64,000 nt of DNA. Source: Hetaerina americana (taxonomy: Eukaryota > Arthropoda > Insecta > Odonata > Calopterygidae). The notes under the pieces are model-generated. The model was not told the origin of the DNA and did no database searches. It worked only from the letters and a program-made list of their open reading frames with translations. Numbering within the stretch: position 1 is the stretch's first letter; each line of letters begins with the position of its first letter. The stretch is from contig JAKTNV010000003.1 in assembly GCA_022747635.1 (NCBI GenBank), forward strand, positions 46,387,475 through 46,451,474, in the 5' to 3' direction. Below are positions 33,190 to 46,545 of the stretch, piece after piece. The position numbers were made by a program, and so were the translations under genes.

Positions 33190-33890
33190 TCGTACTATCC
33201 AGGAAAATCAACTACATCGGTTTCTTTAAAAATATCTTCGACTACTATTTGTGCTGTTATGAATTATTCACTCAATCCACTCCCTTGGTAATATGTTTAT
33301 TGTGGTATGGCATAATGAAAAACTGTTTTGAGTACGGGCATTGGTTTATTTTCAGTTTCGTTTGACACGCTGAATAAGAATATTAAGAGATCACTTTTTT
33401 GGCGAACAAATCTTTGCAGTCATCACAAGTGCCACTCTCAATGGGGAAGGAATTTAATATTTATTTACACAAAGAGGAAGCCATACCTTTATTTACATAA
33501 TGTATTTAACCATTTGTCTCATGAATGAATATTCGATTGTTCAGGTGGATGACGTGTGCCCAGCTTACACGAAGAACGGGTTTTCGATTACTGCTTCGGG
33601 AATGAATGCTCGTTTTTCTGTAAAATGTCAATACCAAATGAATAGCATTGCCCCTGCGGCGTGAATGTCAATGATTATTCTAATTATGACCAAATACCTA
33701 ATTCAGACGTATAACGCATGGAAATTCTGAATTCTCCGAGATATAACCTCGCAGCTTACTCCATATATTTAGCATAATAATGGTAGGCTCGCAATAATTA
33801 TTCCTAAAATTTGAAATGAGTCTAAAGTGACAGCAAGCCGTCCGGGAGTGGGTCCCCCGCAGTCATTGTATATTTCCAAAATCCAATATT
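33190..33890. other. AT-rich spacer, no gene seen
   Basis: No recognisable element. Confidence 0.45.
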
Positions 33891-33894
33891 TTTA

Positions 33895-34675
33895 ACTTTG
33901 TCGGCGGGAAGGGGAGGAGGAGAGTGCGCCCTTTTATACCCAAGTGCACACGCGTGGGCACACGGGCAAGAGCAGAGCTTGGCAAGGAAGCAGGCAAGCG
34001 AGAAAGCGAGCCGCGTCGGGAGCAAAATGAGGCAGCGGGGGGGGGATTGCGGGAGGGAGAGAGGGGACTACGGGGAGGGGGAGGTGCGGAACGCCACCAC
34101 GAAGTTGGGGGGGGGCAAAGAAGAGGAGGGAGCGCGCGGAAGGGTGGGGGGGGGTAGGGGGAATGGGATTTGGTCCAGAGTAGGACAAAAGTCGGCGAGT
34201 GAGTGAGTGCGTGCGTGAGGGTTCCGCGAGTGCCTGTGTATGGCACGGGAGGTGTGGGATTCGGATGCGGCGGCGGTGGTGGCGGAAGGAAGGAAGGAAG
34301 AGGGGCGGTGAGGGAGGGTGGGAGCGCGGCGGCGGCGGCGTTGGGCGGGGAGGGGCAAGGGTGGGTTTAAAGGGAGGGTGGAGGAGAGTGGGGGATTTTG
34401 CTTCTCGAGGCAATCTCGTTGCCCAACAATTCCATCGAATAAATCTCGCGGCAGCTGAGAGGCGCGCCTCTGCTCCGCGCTCTGCCGTTTCTCCCCTTCG
34501 TCCCCTCAACTCCCCACATCCCCCTCTCGTCCCACCCAATCCCGTACCCGCCACCCTCCTTCCGCCGCTCGCTGCCTCCGACCATCCAGATCCGTCCGTC
34601 ATTCCTTTTAAGCCTCCCCTCCCGCTCCACACTCCCCCCTTCAATCTCCACCACCCCCTGCACATATACACACAC
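33895..34675. other. Strand-asymmetric island: purine then pyrimidine rich
   Basis: The sequence is G-rich and purine-rich from 33905 to about 34395, with G runs of 7-9. It turns through a CpG-rich centre (34400-34485) containing the palindrome GAGGCGCGCCTC. It then becomes CCCTCC/CTTCC-rich to 34675. Frames of up to 277 codons span the switch but are R/G-rich then P/S-rich, so composition explains them. It looks CpG-island-like, but no promoter was identified. Confidence 0.55.
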
Positions 34676-34730
34676 ACACACATAGACGCGCGCATACACA
34701 CATACATGCACACACACACACACACACACC
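34662..34730. repeat. CA microsatellite, imperfect
   Basis: ACACAC runs interrupted by ATAGACGCGCGCATAC and ATACATGC. Confidence 0.9.
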
Positions 34731-37700
34731 TCTACGAACGGATTGGAGGGAATTGCTCCGTCTCTCCGGCCTCAATAACCGCGGTTCGTATTTCACATCA
34801 TCATTTTCAATGCGCCGCCCTCCGCCGGTTGAGCGTGCTTCGTGTCAGGACGCACTGCCGACGCCGCTCGAGGGGGCGACGCGATAATTATACGACGGGT
34901 GAGTTCTCTAACGGCGGCCCATCGTGTATAAAAAAAGATATGGCGTCTCAGAATTTATCTCCGGCACCTCAGCCGGACTTGCGGACCCAATCCGACACAA
35001 CTTCTGGCCAGACGAGCTCTCAAAGAGAGTAAATCATTTCACTAATGCGTGGAAATTCCTCGCCGTACGAATAATTTTATGGGATCAGATTTCGAACTCG
35101 AATCTCTCGAATATCAGCGTAGGAACCAAATTCACCGCCAAAACGACATGAATTCAAGGCGATTTTCCCTTCAGTTTGGAGGTAACCGTTGTCTCACCTT
35201 CTTCATCTTTACCGTGCAGTAAGGAAATCGTGCTTCATAATCCACGGATACAGAGAATAACCCGAACCCAAAGAATGCTATCTGGATTCTAGTCCGTCTG
35301 ATCAAATTGATTGTATTGCCACGCCAGATTCCACACGTTTGTGTATTAGCTTTGGAGATTGTGGACTTTTTTTATCATTTCCTTTTAAAAAATCGTTGAA
35401 GGTCAAGTGAGGTAATCTGTGCGAAGTACCTTATTCATTAGTGCATGGGGATTTGAGTCCGTTTCAGTACAACGGATTAGATCAGTCCAAAAGGGGAAAG
35501 AGAGTAGACGGATGTCATTGATGGCAAAAAAACGACACATACCTGTTTGGAAAACATTTCATGGCTTAATTCTTTTCGTACAGAGTAAGTACGTGTTTTG
35601 CTGAAGGAAGACTTTGCACAGTACTATATTTCTTTCCCCCCGTCTACCCTGAAGTGTTATTTCCACAGCGGCTGTCCTAAAATTACGTATAAATTTCAGG
35701 TGGAACGGGGCTGGGTGCCATTTAATTACGTTTCCTTACGGGGGAGGGTTGGGGATGAGTTCAGGAGTAATCTTACACACGGCTAATTACTGCATTGTTA
35801 TAGCCACTGTTCATGAAGAAAGAATTTTAATTATCACCAAAGAAGACATTGTTCACATGCTATTTAATGAAAGTGTTGCTTCAGAATATTTGAGCCATGT
35901 TTCAATCTGTTTAAAAGAATTTCAATGTGTTTGTTTCATTTCACGCATTGTTTTCTGATACCAGTGAAATATATGCATTTTTTCACACTTGGTATTTTCT
36001 TTTTTCAGTAAAAACACTTAATTGACGTGCTCAGCAGATAATCGCGAAAAACACTTTTGTCTGACAGAAATGCGTTTTTTTTCTTTTTTTTAGAAAAAGG
36101 TACCTGTTAGGTATTAGTGCAATCACCGGTTATTGCGTAAGATGTTGGAAGGGGATCATATCCTTAGGATATTTACAAAGGGGAGAAATACATAGGGACG
36201 GTCCCACACGCCTCAGAGAAGTACAACATGCATTGCGCATGACCCGTAAACCTCTTTCAATGAGGTCTAGACGTTGACTGATTAAAATATAACAATATTT
36301 GAAATTGCTAATTATTATGTTATATTCCAATATGTAACAAAATTATTTTAAAATTCTGTTTAGTATTTACTCCATGTGCTTACTAATTCAATAAAATTAT
36401 TAAAATTTTCGATTATAATTCAGTATGCACTAAAATTTTTCTGATGCAGACAGTAAGTTAGGAAAATTTCCGTGGTGCAATCCGTTAGCAGAAAAAGTTA
36501 ACACATTACAGCCGTAAAGCTTCGTCGAAGGTGAGTCCTGCCCCCATGAATTTAACCAATATTTTTCCTGATGAACATCGTGAGGCTGGTAAATGGTACT
36601 TTCGAATATTTATTTCTTTAGGATGTGGAAGGATGAGAATAAAAAAGTCGTAGACACTTTTTCACTGAACCTCTTCTCACAGAACCAATGGGTAATAAAA
36701 CTATGAAAAAGTAGTATGATTTTCATTCCTTCGCAATGGAGATAATGCAATCACCATGCTCACTTAATTTTTAAGCAGGGTATCCTTTCCTTTCATTGGA
36801 CAAAACATGTAAGTACTACCCGTACCAATGAAGGAATATTTGTGGATCCATAGATTAATATAGTACAATAACTTCAAATTACGTACCATATTAGGTCTGA
36901 GAATGCAGTGAGAATTTGATTTTAAGCAGTTTCATCAACTGAGACCTTACGCCGCTAAATGCCTTCAATTGAAGAGTGAAATTTAAATGTTATAAAACGG
37001 ACAGTCATGGCATAAGGCGGGATTTAACTCCTTGGTTTAATCGTAACAAGCGTTATCTATTATAATATAGCAAATCGTTTTGGTAAATCTGCAGAAAATT
37101 GTTCATGGAATCATTGTAGTAGCTAAGTTTCCCTTTAAGAAATATTTCGCCGTAACTGTCACATGATGAAAAAATATATTGTGATGGGCATTTGCGTAAA
37201 TAAAATAATATTTTATTTTGCACACTTGGAAATGTTAAAATCTTCGGTAAAAATTGAATCGGCAGAGGTTAATCCTCAATTAATGACGGGAGACACCACT
37301 GATCACAGGTCCGGGCTCTCTACCCCACCCCTAACCTGGTCATAGGCCTCACACGATGCAATATGGCTTCCAGAGGTGCCCAGGACGCCAAGAGATAACG
37401 CCCCGTAACCACCCTAGTATTTCCTTAGGTCAAATGCAATACAGCACTACATTTGTGGCTTCTCCGTGGCTGACGTAGCCGTCGTGGAGCAATGATTGGG
37501 TTGATGGAGGAATTCGCAATAGGATCGTTGCCGCCGCTTTCAAGCGTCCGAGTTCTTGAAATACTTTTCCATGAAACTAAAAAAGTCACTCGTTTTCGAG
37601 CCGACTATGATGACTGACTGGCACGTCGCTTCTTTTACTCGTCGTTGAAATCGCAAAGCGAGGGATTAAATCAAACAGCGGAAAAAGAGGTCGCTTCATC

Positions 37701-37870
37701 GTGAAGGGAGCATTGCTCTTAGTAGAGGGGAGTCTCATACGTCTATTCTCAAGGCCAATTGAGGCACATAAAACCTAATTTCTACGACCACTAATGTCCA
37801 TGTCTTGGTTGGAGGCGTGGATTCTCGCGTTAATGCCCACCGCCGTGCAAGACATTTTGTTCGATACAGG
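34731..37870. other. Spacer, no gene seen
   Basis: The first 300 bp (34740-35040) are CpG-richer than the rest and hold a 75-codon frame at 34924-35151 without recognisable homology. The remainder is AT-rich. 37290-37560 is GC-moderate and unassigned. Confidence 0.45.
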
Positions 37871-37874
37871 CATG

Positions 37875-38730
37875 GATAAAAGATACCGGATGGGAGGGAA
37901 AAAGGGAGAGAGAGAGAGAGAAAGAGTTCGAGTGTTTTGTGTCTACCGAGCAGAAAAGCTTCCAGTTTCCTTGTTTTCAAGTTCCTGCCCCTCTTTCCCT
38001 TCTCTCTCTATCGCCCTGCATATCCCTCCTCCATGTTTCTCTCTCTCTCTCTCTCCATCACTCCTCACGCCTCCCTGCTTCAACACGTTCCTTCCAACCT
38101 CCCCGCACCACTTTCTTGGTGCTTCTTCACGTGGAGCCACACCCACACGTCCTTCGCCCACCCACCCATCCCTTTTCGCATTCCCTCCATCCTCTCTTAT
38201 ACCTCCCCAACACGCCCCACCATCCACCTTCTTCTCCACCGTCTATCCATCCATCCCCGTCCTCACTCACCCCCAATCTCCCTCGCATCCCCCATGCCGC
38301 TTCTTCCGAAACCATTCCCGCACTCCACGTCTCTCCCTCGCTCCCTTCTCAACCCCCAACGCCACCCTCCAAATCCCATCGACGCCTCACGGAGAACGCT
38401 CCCCTACTCTCTCCCTCTCACACCCTCTGCGTGCCACCCCTCTCCTCCTCCCGTTTTCCCCCACCCCCCGCGGCCGCCCAAGGCGTCCCACCTTTCCTTT
38501 CAACTCATTCTAAATTCCTTCTTCCGCCTCAATATTTCACACGTGCGGAAAAAATCCCGAAATCCTTGAGAGCGGATTTCCTTCTGTTTTGCTCTCGTTT
38601 TTTATTCCATTTCCTTTTTATCCTTCCCTACCTTCCCCCCCCCAATCCCCTCCCACCCCTACCCGCCGCTCCGCCGTCTCCAACGCCTCTTTCGCCGTCG
38701 CTTTATCTTTCTCCGCAACTACCTCGCGGT
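37875..38730. other. Strand-asymmetric island, mainly pyrimidine-rich
   Basis: A short purine run with GA repeats (37890-37925) precedes about 750 bp of CT-rich, CCC-rich sequence. A CT microsatellite lies at 38038-38055. Three overlapping S/P/L-rich frames of 210-345 codons occur at once in different phases, which argues against any being a real gene. Confidence 0.55.
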
Positions 38731-40070
38731 CCGCTCTCACTGGCGAAACAGGAAGGAAGCCCCCATGTCCCGGTATATGTTTTTGATTCCTATTCTTTTT
38801 TTTCCAGACGTTTTCCCTTTCCCCCTCGTGGTTTCCTTCGCTTTGCGTGGTTTTATGGAATGCCAAGGTTTTTTCCCGAGTGTCGAGAAATCTGTGATCT
38901 GCCTAATGTCTCTACACGTAGAAGGTTGGGGTGGGACATTATCATGAACAGTGGCGACTTGGATGCATTGACATGAGGACGGAATGTCTAATCTAAAATT
39001 CGTCGTACTAATCAATTTCCGTCATATTTTTTAGGGACGATTATTTATTTCAACTCCGGTGATATGGCAAAACTGCTCCGTATCGGAAACAAATTAACAA
39101 CTTTGTATTCTCCAAGTATAAACTTGAGAAAGACCCGGTTTCGTCATGTCGTGACAATTTCAAGGAGACACCTAGAGATGTCGAGATGTGAGAATACCCA
39201 TCTAGAAAATATTAAATAAATTTGTGGAATACAAAGATGCTCATTTATTTCTGCATTTTGCATTGCAGTGTGAGATCAACAGTGCCAATACGAATGGGAT
39301 TGTTGGATATCAAATTGGCTCGCTAAGTGGCTCTTGAAATGTATCCTGGAGACTCAGGATCAAACCCTGAATATGGGGAATTTTTTAGACATATTCCGAT
39401 CTTTTATAAAGGAGAACTTTCATAGTACTTTATGATCGCTTAGGTGTTTACGTTGGGAAACTTTCCGTTCTCACTCCACTCTTTGGAATCCTCTCTAATC
39501 AAAAACTGTGCGCCTACGTCTACTGTCACAGACATGCCCAGATGTCAAGTTCAAACGTATTTTGACAGTCAAACCCCTGCCAGAACATTGGCCGAAGATG
39601 AATTTGTTGCACAACGCTTTCAAACTGAATGTTTCATCTAGTTCAAAGTTCACACGATACGTAAAGCAGTATAAAGCATTATAATGGAAGAATTGGTATT
39701 TGATCTAGCTGGAATAAATCACTACAGTCTTTGATTGTCATATAAACTGATAAATATGATTTGTCTATCTGTTTTTTATTAGAATAATCGAACAACCAAT
39801 AACTTTATTTTGGTTTTATTTTTCACTTGTTCGGCGCATTTGGCTAATGTTGTCACCATATTCATCGAAGGTCCTGTAACCATTTGAGAGCCTCATCAAA
39901 AACCCAAATGTAAGGGAATAGGATGTATGCTTTCATTTAAGACGTCTTGTCTAATTTTTTTTCACAACATTTAATCCTAATTTGTAAAGGGGATTTAGGA
40001 TTTATTCTAAGGAGGGTGGTATACAACTCAAGTGCTTCAAATGTTGGCTATGGGAGGAGACACTTTTGGC
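38731..40070. other. AT-rich spacer, no gene seen
   Basis: No recognisable element. Confidence 0.45.
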
Positions 40071-40076
40071 CAGGTG

Positions 40077-40300
<224 letters not shown>

Positions 40301-40574
40301 GGTACAAATACTAATTCTTTCCTCGAACAATCACAAATCATAATAGTAAGAAACCGAAGTCACTTTACAAATATTAAAAACATTGAATTTAAAAGTCGGA
40401 GCACTTAAACACTGCAAAGCTGTTAGGTATACCTTCAGGTGCATGTGTATGCAAGATGTAGTTTGAGTGTTAGCATGTGAGTGGGGTGTAAGTGTTCATG
40501 CATGAATCTATGCCATGTTTTTTTTGTGGATGCATGATTTTGTGGTTTTTGCATGCAGTTTTTTTTCTTTTCTA

Positions 40575-40655
40575 AATTACGGGTGGTGTCCTAACACCCC
40601 CCGCCACGCGCCCTTGCGGTGGCTTGCGGGGTATTAGGTAGATGTAGATGTAAAT
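40575..40655 (+). repeat. Family B short repeat, longest copy
   Basis: GGGTGGTGTCCTAACACC, CCCCGCCACGCGCCCTTGCGG, TGGCTTGCGGGGTATTAG and tail GTAGATGTAGATGTAAAT. It directly abuts the left arm of the hairpin at 40650. Confidence 0.7.
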
Positions 40656-40758
40656 TGTTCGAGCTTTCGGCTCCTTCAGAGGCCTTCTTCAAGTGAGACA
40701 TTCACACAGTCTCACTTGAAGAAGGTCTCTGAGAGGGCCGAAAGCTCGAGCAATTTAC
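40650..40758. repeat. Long inverted repeat, 50-bp arms, 9-nt loop
   Basis: The arms 40650-40699 and 40709-40758 pair with about 5-6 mismatches around loop ATTCACACA. The right arm is the start of the family D repeat (CTTGAAGAAGG, then GGGCCGAAAGCTCGAGC). The left arm is an inverted partial copy of that start. Confidence 0.85.
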
Positions 40759-40819
40759 CGTGTGAGTGCTCTTTTAAATGTTGCTTATCTTTTCTATTTG
40801 TGTTATATTGTGGCAGCCC

Positions 40820-40825
<6 letters not shown>
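40709..40825 (+). repeat. Family D repeat, plus copy
   Basis: CTTGAAGAAGG, TCTCTGAGAGGGCCGAAAGC, then AATTTACCGTGTGAGTG, CTCTTTTAAATGTTGCTTA, TTCTATTTGTGTTATATTG and GCAGCCCATTA, followed by TA repeats. It shares block order with 18140-18265 and is nearly identical in its second half to the inverted copy at 40198-40300. Confidence 0.75.
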
Positions 40826-40887
<62 letters not shown>

Positions 40888-40893
40888 TATATT
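40822..40893. repeat. TA microsatellite
   Basis: Long TA run, the apparent 3' tail of the plus family D copy. Confidence 0.95.
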
Positions 40894-43280
40894 TGAGTTA
40901 GATCGCCAATTATTTAACGAAAGGAAAAGGTAAGATGGCTTAAATTACATAGAATTCTATACCCATTTCTACATTCTTCCCCTACTTCAAAAAACTTGAC
41001 CCCAGTCGCACTTAAATTTTGCTTAAAATAGCCCGCACTAGAGATTTATACTACCCAGGGCTAACGAAAAGGGTAGAAACACTCAGTTTGTGCAATGGCC
41101 TCATTTTCATTATTCTTAACCTACCTTTTTCCAGGACTGCGGAACATATTTTCTGAGAATCCTCATTTAGTACTAATGTCACTGATAAATATGCATGATA
41201 TAGTTATCTGAAAAAAGAGCAATATGTGGAGTCCAACACATTATTATCAAATAAAATATGGGTGAACAATTGATATGTCTTGGGAAAACTTCATACCATT
41301 TTATAATCCCTGATCGAGATAGACCTCCAACGGATATACTTTATAATTGGAGCTTGAATTCAGCTCAAATACGTTACTGATCGTTTTTATACTTCTTTAG
41401 TGAGAATAAACTCTCATATCTATGCCAAAAATATGTCCCAATTATGAATCTTAATTCTCATTTTCGACAGAGCGCACTACATGTTTATCCATTATTTTAC
41501 TGTAACTTAGAAATATATTTTAAACACTTGAGGCACGGCATTATTCAAACGATGATTAACGGTACATTGCATTTAAATATGTACACTGGATTTATGGCTT
41601 AAGCCTAATGAATATCCAGGCCTAGGATGAATTGGAATCACTAAAGAATATAGGGAGCTGCGGCAGCTTTAATGCTCAAATGTGAGTTGGGAAGATATTT
41701 TTATAAACAAAAGGATTAATATTCAACAATATTGTGGTATTTCCCCTATTCGTTTAATTATTTATGATCCCCGCGGGGTTATCTTGGCTCATTAAACTTG
41801 CTTAATATCACCATGGAGGCCTCGGAATCGCCCACAAATTGCCGAACTGAACCCGATTTCCCACATCCTATATTAATCTTATTGCCCCTTGGAACTGATT
41901 ATATTGTGGGAAACCATTTCACTCTCTCACCATTATACGCATACTTGAATCATTTATCTGACCGCTTTCGCTACCACCTTCCGACTTCCGTTTACACCAA
42001 CCATTTTACTCCCAGCGAAGACATGCTTTTGCAAAATTCAATGAATATTTTTCGCCGCCGGGGCAGCTTGAGGGCGGGCTTATGATATAGCAGCACGCGG
42101 CGGGTGGCCGGGCAGTTCACTGCCATTCGTTTCCCTTCGGCCCTCTCTCGCACCCCTGGAGCACTTGACCCACTCCTCCCACTCCCGTCACATTTTCGCC
42201 ACGAGCAAATCCTATTACCCAGTCTCTACAGCTCTCTCTCTCTCTCGCTGTATCTCGCCGTCGTTATATCTCAATAATACGTTTACTCACGCACAGCTGA
42301 CCCATTTCCATTCCATCCCGCTCGCCTGGCTCGTGGTCTTATGAAAGAAGAGAATAAACGTCCGAGCCTTTACAATTTCAATCAACACACTTCGGGTGAG
42401 GTTGTGTAACTTCACCTAAACACAGTGGAATTGATTCAATTAATAGGTTGAATTCACTTGCGTTGGCAGAAACTTTTAATTTCGGCTTTTTTTTATTCCG
42501 AGTCGTTGATAAATTTCAGATCACTCAAAATCCGTATCATACCCTCAATGAGTAGTCTCCAAACTTTTTAAAACATAGATTTCAATATTATTGCGATACG
42601 TTACACGTATTCAAAAAGGAATAATGTTGCAATAAAGGATACTTTGAAGGTCGAAGCAAGGTTTTTGGTCTCATGATTTAACACCTGTTTATGAAGTCTC
42701 CTCTGTCAAATGTATTAAAAATTCATTCGGGTAAAAGCTCAATGTTACTTGTAAATTTTTGTCGCAACCTGCAGTTTATCATTACTTACTTCGCTTCAAG
42801 CCTGCTTTCCTATATGCACACTCCGCCTTCGTTCATTTCCATTGCATTACTTTGCGTGTCCCGAGCAGGAGTGACCTAGTTATTCCTGTGGGCAGAAAAC
42901 TCAGCCACGGCTTAAAGTATGAATTCCGTCACTAAATCGAGTTGGGGAGCCAAGTGATTGTAACATGACACGAAATTATCTGTTGGAACGTCTGAAATCA
43001 ATCTTCTACCATCAGAATAACTGTAATGTATTACTTAGATGGTAGTTGAGGAACGACACACAATAGTTGAATTCACATCTTAGGTGCACAAAATCTGATC
43101 TCTGTTTTGTGCTATCGAGACCAACATGAATTATCATTGTAACTATCGATAGGATTATCGTTTTAATGTTTTCAGACGCTTCCCTAATTGTTATGAAAAC
43201 TAAAATATTTCTCATTTCGAAAAATTACGTTTACGCGGTTTGAAACGGCTTCCGAATAAACACGAATTCAGTCTTTGCGA
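40894..43280. other. AT-rich spacer, no gene called
   Basis: A 95-codon frame at 41798-42085 lies in a moderately GC-rich patch (41770-42350). It has no recognisable domain, and I cannot tell whether it is coding. A CT microsatellite lies at 42233-42247. Confidence 0.4.
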
Positions 43281-43284
43281 GGCG

Positions 43285-43655
43285 ACCGCGAGGCGTTCAC
43301 AGGGGAGAGAAGGAGGGAGGGAGATGGCTGAGATTGAAAAAATGTGCGGGGATGGGACGTTGGCGAGATGGGAGGTTGCGGTATTTGGCGAAAGATAAGG
43401 TTGGATGGAAAGGAGACGCTGGAGAGGGAGACGCGGGGGCAGGAGGAGGAATGGCTCTTTAAAGCCGTGGCTTGCAAAGGCGGACGGGACGATTGCATGC
43501 TGAAGGGAGAGAGAATGCGAGGGATTTAGAATTGAGGATAGCGACCGTGGGTGTCGCGCGACGGGTGGGAAGATGAAAGTTGGGGGGAAGGGGGGAAGGG
43601 AGAGGGAAGGAGGAAAGAAGGTGTGTGGGGTAGGGAAGACGAATATTCAAGCGGG
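43285..43655. other. Purine-rich GC-rich island
   Basis: The plus strand is GGAGAG/GGGAAG-rich without a matching pyrimidine half. It is similar in composition to the other islands. Short frames on both strands are not supported. Confidence 0.5.
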
Positions 43656-44980
43656 AGGCGTCCATTTTAAATACCTTAACCTAAGCAGTACCAAATCTCA
43701 TTCTATCTGACGAAAAACCTAAAATTTCTCCTGCACACACGTTCCCGGAAAAAAATAACCAAGGGAAACTCAATTCTAGGGTGAAATGGGGTGTGGGATT
43801 CCTGGAGAGGAACCCAATCTTTTCTCTGCCAATTTCCTCGGGCGTCTTACTTAGGATAGGGACGCTGTGTTCTTTTGCTGATGACGGAGGGATATGATGA
43901 TGGACAATATGTTAGGGAGGATCACAAGGCTCATGGGGTTCAGTGTCAGAGGTAGATGAAGACGGTGCGTGGAGAGAGATTCGGGCTGAAATGAAAAGGC
44001 TCCAAGGAATAGGATGAGGGAAATAAGAACATTTTGTGAGTAAAAGGGTGAAGGAATGTTGGAGAGAAAAAAAAGATAAGATATGGAAGAGAGCGAAACT
44101 AGATGATTTGAGACGGAAAATAAATACTTAGCGCTAATGAAAGCATCATTAAATGAATATTAGTTCGGATAAAATAGTGCTGATGGAATTCAGTGACAGA
44201 GCCCCGTGGGAGTTCAATTTTTCATATTTAGCATAAGTGAGCGTTTGATATACTATGGAAAGAAACCTTAAACTTAACATTTCAATGCTATTTGTCCTTC
44301 AAAACGAGTCTCAAAGGTAAAAGCATTTTTTTCTAAGTCCGTTATATCTCGTTCTCGTTCGAATGTGATATCTACTGAACATTTTTGAAGGAAATACAAA
44401 TATATTGGCAGAAGGAAACTAAGATATAGATTTAGATTGAGTTTCCATGTGAGCGAAATGATTAGATAAAATTTATAATTTAGGTAATTACATATGAAGG
44501 AAAAATAATGCAGCATGAAGAGTGATTTTAAACGTCATCAAAGGTTGCGGGACATTTTAATTTATACTTAATAGCTACTAGTTTTGGCATTAAAATATCA
44601 TTTATATTAAAATAAGAGAAAATTGTGATGATTCCACGCTCGATGAGGAGCAACAGAGGAAAGAAGCAAAATATAAAAACAGACACGGATGGAAAGTGTT
44701 CAATGGGCCCTTAGAGTGAAGATGGAGGCGGAGGAAGAGTCGTGTACGTATGTGCATGAAAACTCATAAGCAAGACTCTTTCTTCACTTTATAATATCTC
44801 TCAAATGGTAATGCAATGGAGCCATTCCATTAGAATTGCAAAATTCCTTTTTTCTTCTCTTTTCAGAATACACGCTGAGATCCGAGATTGGCGCACCACA
44901 CTCCACAAAAATGAAAAAGGGCTTTGGTGGCCAAGCGTCCCTTCCGAAGGATTGCTCGGTCACCTCAGTACATCCTCGGC
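43656..44980. other. AT-rich spacer, no gene seen
   Basis: Purine bias persists weakly to about 44150. No recognisable element. Confidence 0.45.
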
Positions 44981-44984
44981 GCAA

Positions 44985-45105
44985 TTGGCAATCGGAACAT
45001 AGGATAATGCCTCACTTGTAATCTCCTTTCCATTCCTATTGAACCAGACCCTACGGCTTTGAGGACCAGCGTTCTACCTCTCCGGTATTGTCACTGGAGT
45101 GACTC
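44985..45105 (-). repeat. tRNA-derived SINE fragment, separate family
   Basis: On the minus strand an A-box-like GGAGAGGTAGAACGCTGG (about 45067-45084) is followed about 30 bp later by B-box-like GGTCTGGTTCAATAGG (about 45037-45052). The boxes have tRNA spacing but are degraded. The body boundaries were not determined. Confidence 0.45.
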
Positions 45106-45875
45106 TGAGTGAGCGTTTGAAGGTTAAGATAAAAGTAGCGAGGAAAATGGAGGTGAATCAACATCCAAGTCGAGACAGTAAAATCCTCATCTGATTTGGG
45201 ATATCACCGCAGTTGCGTACTTTGAAAAAAAATCTAAAATACCACATCAGGAAAATGGTTGACAATAAATAACATTCACAAATGTGATCACTTACTGGAA
45301 AATATATCACTGCCCACCAGCTTTGCGTGCATTTATCAAATTAGCTTCCAATCTTTTAGTGTTTGATAATGACGAGAGAGAATGCTTTATTTTACTCTAA
45401 GTTATTATTAGGTCCGACCATATTTCATTTAGAGGCTCATTAAAGGGCTCTTTTGCTAAGAAACACCGTTGTTTTAAAGTGTTTGGTGCATTATTAGTGA
45501 AATTTGGAGCGTGTTTATAATTTGAAGTGAAAAAATATTCATCCCTTTTCGAATTTCAAGTGTGGAAAACTTGAATGAAAATATCAATTATTTCGAGTTG
45601 ATTTCATGCACTTGATTTTATTATAGACCAGCTTAATCTCGTCTGATGTCCAGTGAGGTATTCGGTGGGAGATGAGGAGTGTAATGAATGACAATTTAGC
45701 GTTAAATGCATAAAAATGACGGGCCGATTGATAAAATGGTAGAAGTGCCTTCTATAATTTACAAACCTGACACCTGAACATATTGTCCAACAACGAAACT
45801 AGTTTTACCGAGGGTTTTTTTATTACTAGAAATCCTTCATTTCAAGTAGAGGATGTGACATGTGTCACTGGGTGC
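45106..45875. other. AT-rich spacer, no gene seen
   Basis: No recognisable element. Confidence 0.45.
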
Positions 45876-45879
45876 CCTC

Positions 45880-46545
45880 TGCTATAGAAAAAGGGAGACG
45901 CTGTGCGAAGGGGAGATGGAAAGCCATGAACCGGGCGAAATTGGGATGTCGGCAGGGAAGGGTAGGAAAAGGTGGAGAGGGAGAGATGGAGGAGTGGGAG
46001 TTGTCCAGGGAGGATGGAAGTTTGGTGGGGCCACGGAGGGGAGAAACGGGTTAGGGAAAGAATCAAAGCTGTCTCCGGGATGTTGAGTCCCACCACTGCA
46101 CGCTGGGGACGGGTACAATAGAAAGAGAGAGAGAGAGAGTTGTGAGGAGAGAGGGAGGGACAGAAGAGAGTTAGAGAAGGGAGCTTTTCGCCCGCAAAAG
46201 CCATCCCATTCACCACGGCCCAACTCACAAGCAACTCGCACCCGCGCCCACTAATTCCTGACGGGGAAATACAAGTTGTCGTGCCCCAGACGACGGGGGT
46301 GACCTCCGTTTCTCTCTCTCACACACACACACACACCGCATTCCCTCTCCCGTCGCGCAACCTCACCCGTTCCTCTCCCCATCCCGTTCATTCCGACTCA
46401 TCCTCCCGCAGCCACACCGCCTGCTGTGGTGGTGGCGGTGTGTGGCCTGCGGACCATCGTGGCTCTCGCAGAACCTTCCCGGCCACAACACCGATTTTTA
46501 CCGCCGGAACTCCACCCCCCATACTCCATACTCAGGAGAGGTGAC
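45880..46545. other. Strand-asymmetric island: purine then pyrimidine rich
   Basis: GGGAGA/GGAGGG-rich from 45885 to about 46190, with a GA microsatellite at 46121-46139. A balanced centre with CCCGC motifs follows (46190-46285), then CT/CCTC-rich sequence with a CA microsatellite (46319-46336). Frames are low-complexity. Confidence 0.55.

Noticed and set aside
34199..35032. 277-codon frame across the 34.4 kb island
   Set aside because: Its composition changes from G/R-rich to P/H-rich exactly at the purine/pyrimidine switch, so base skew dictates it.
37939..38976. 345-codon plus-strand open frame
   Set aside because: S/P/L-rich in a CT-rich island with two other long frames overlapping in other phases. 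No signal peptide or domain that survives outside the skewed region.
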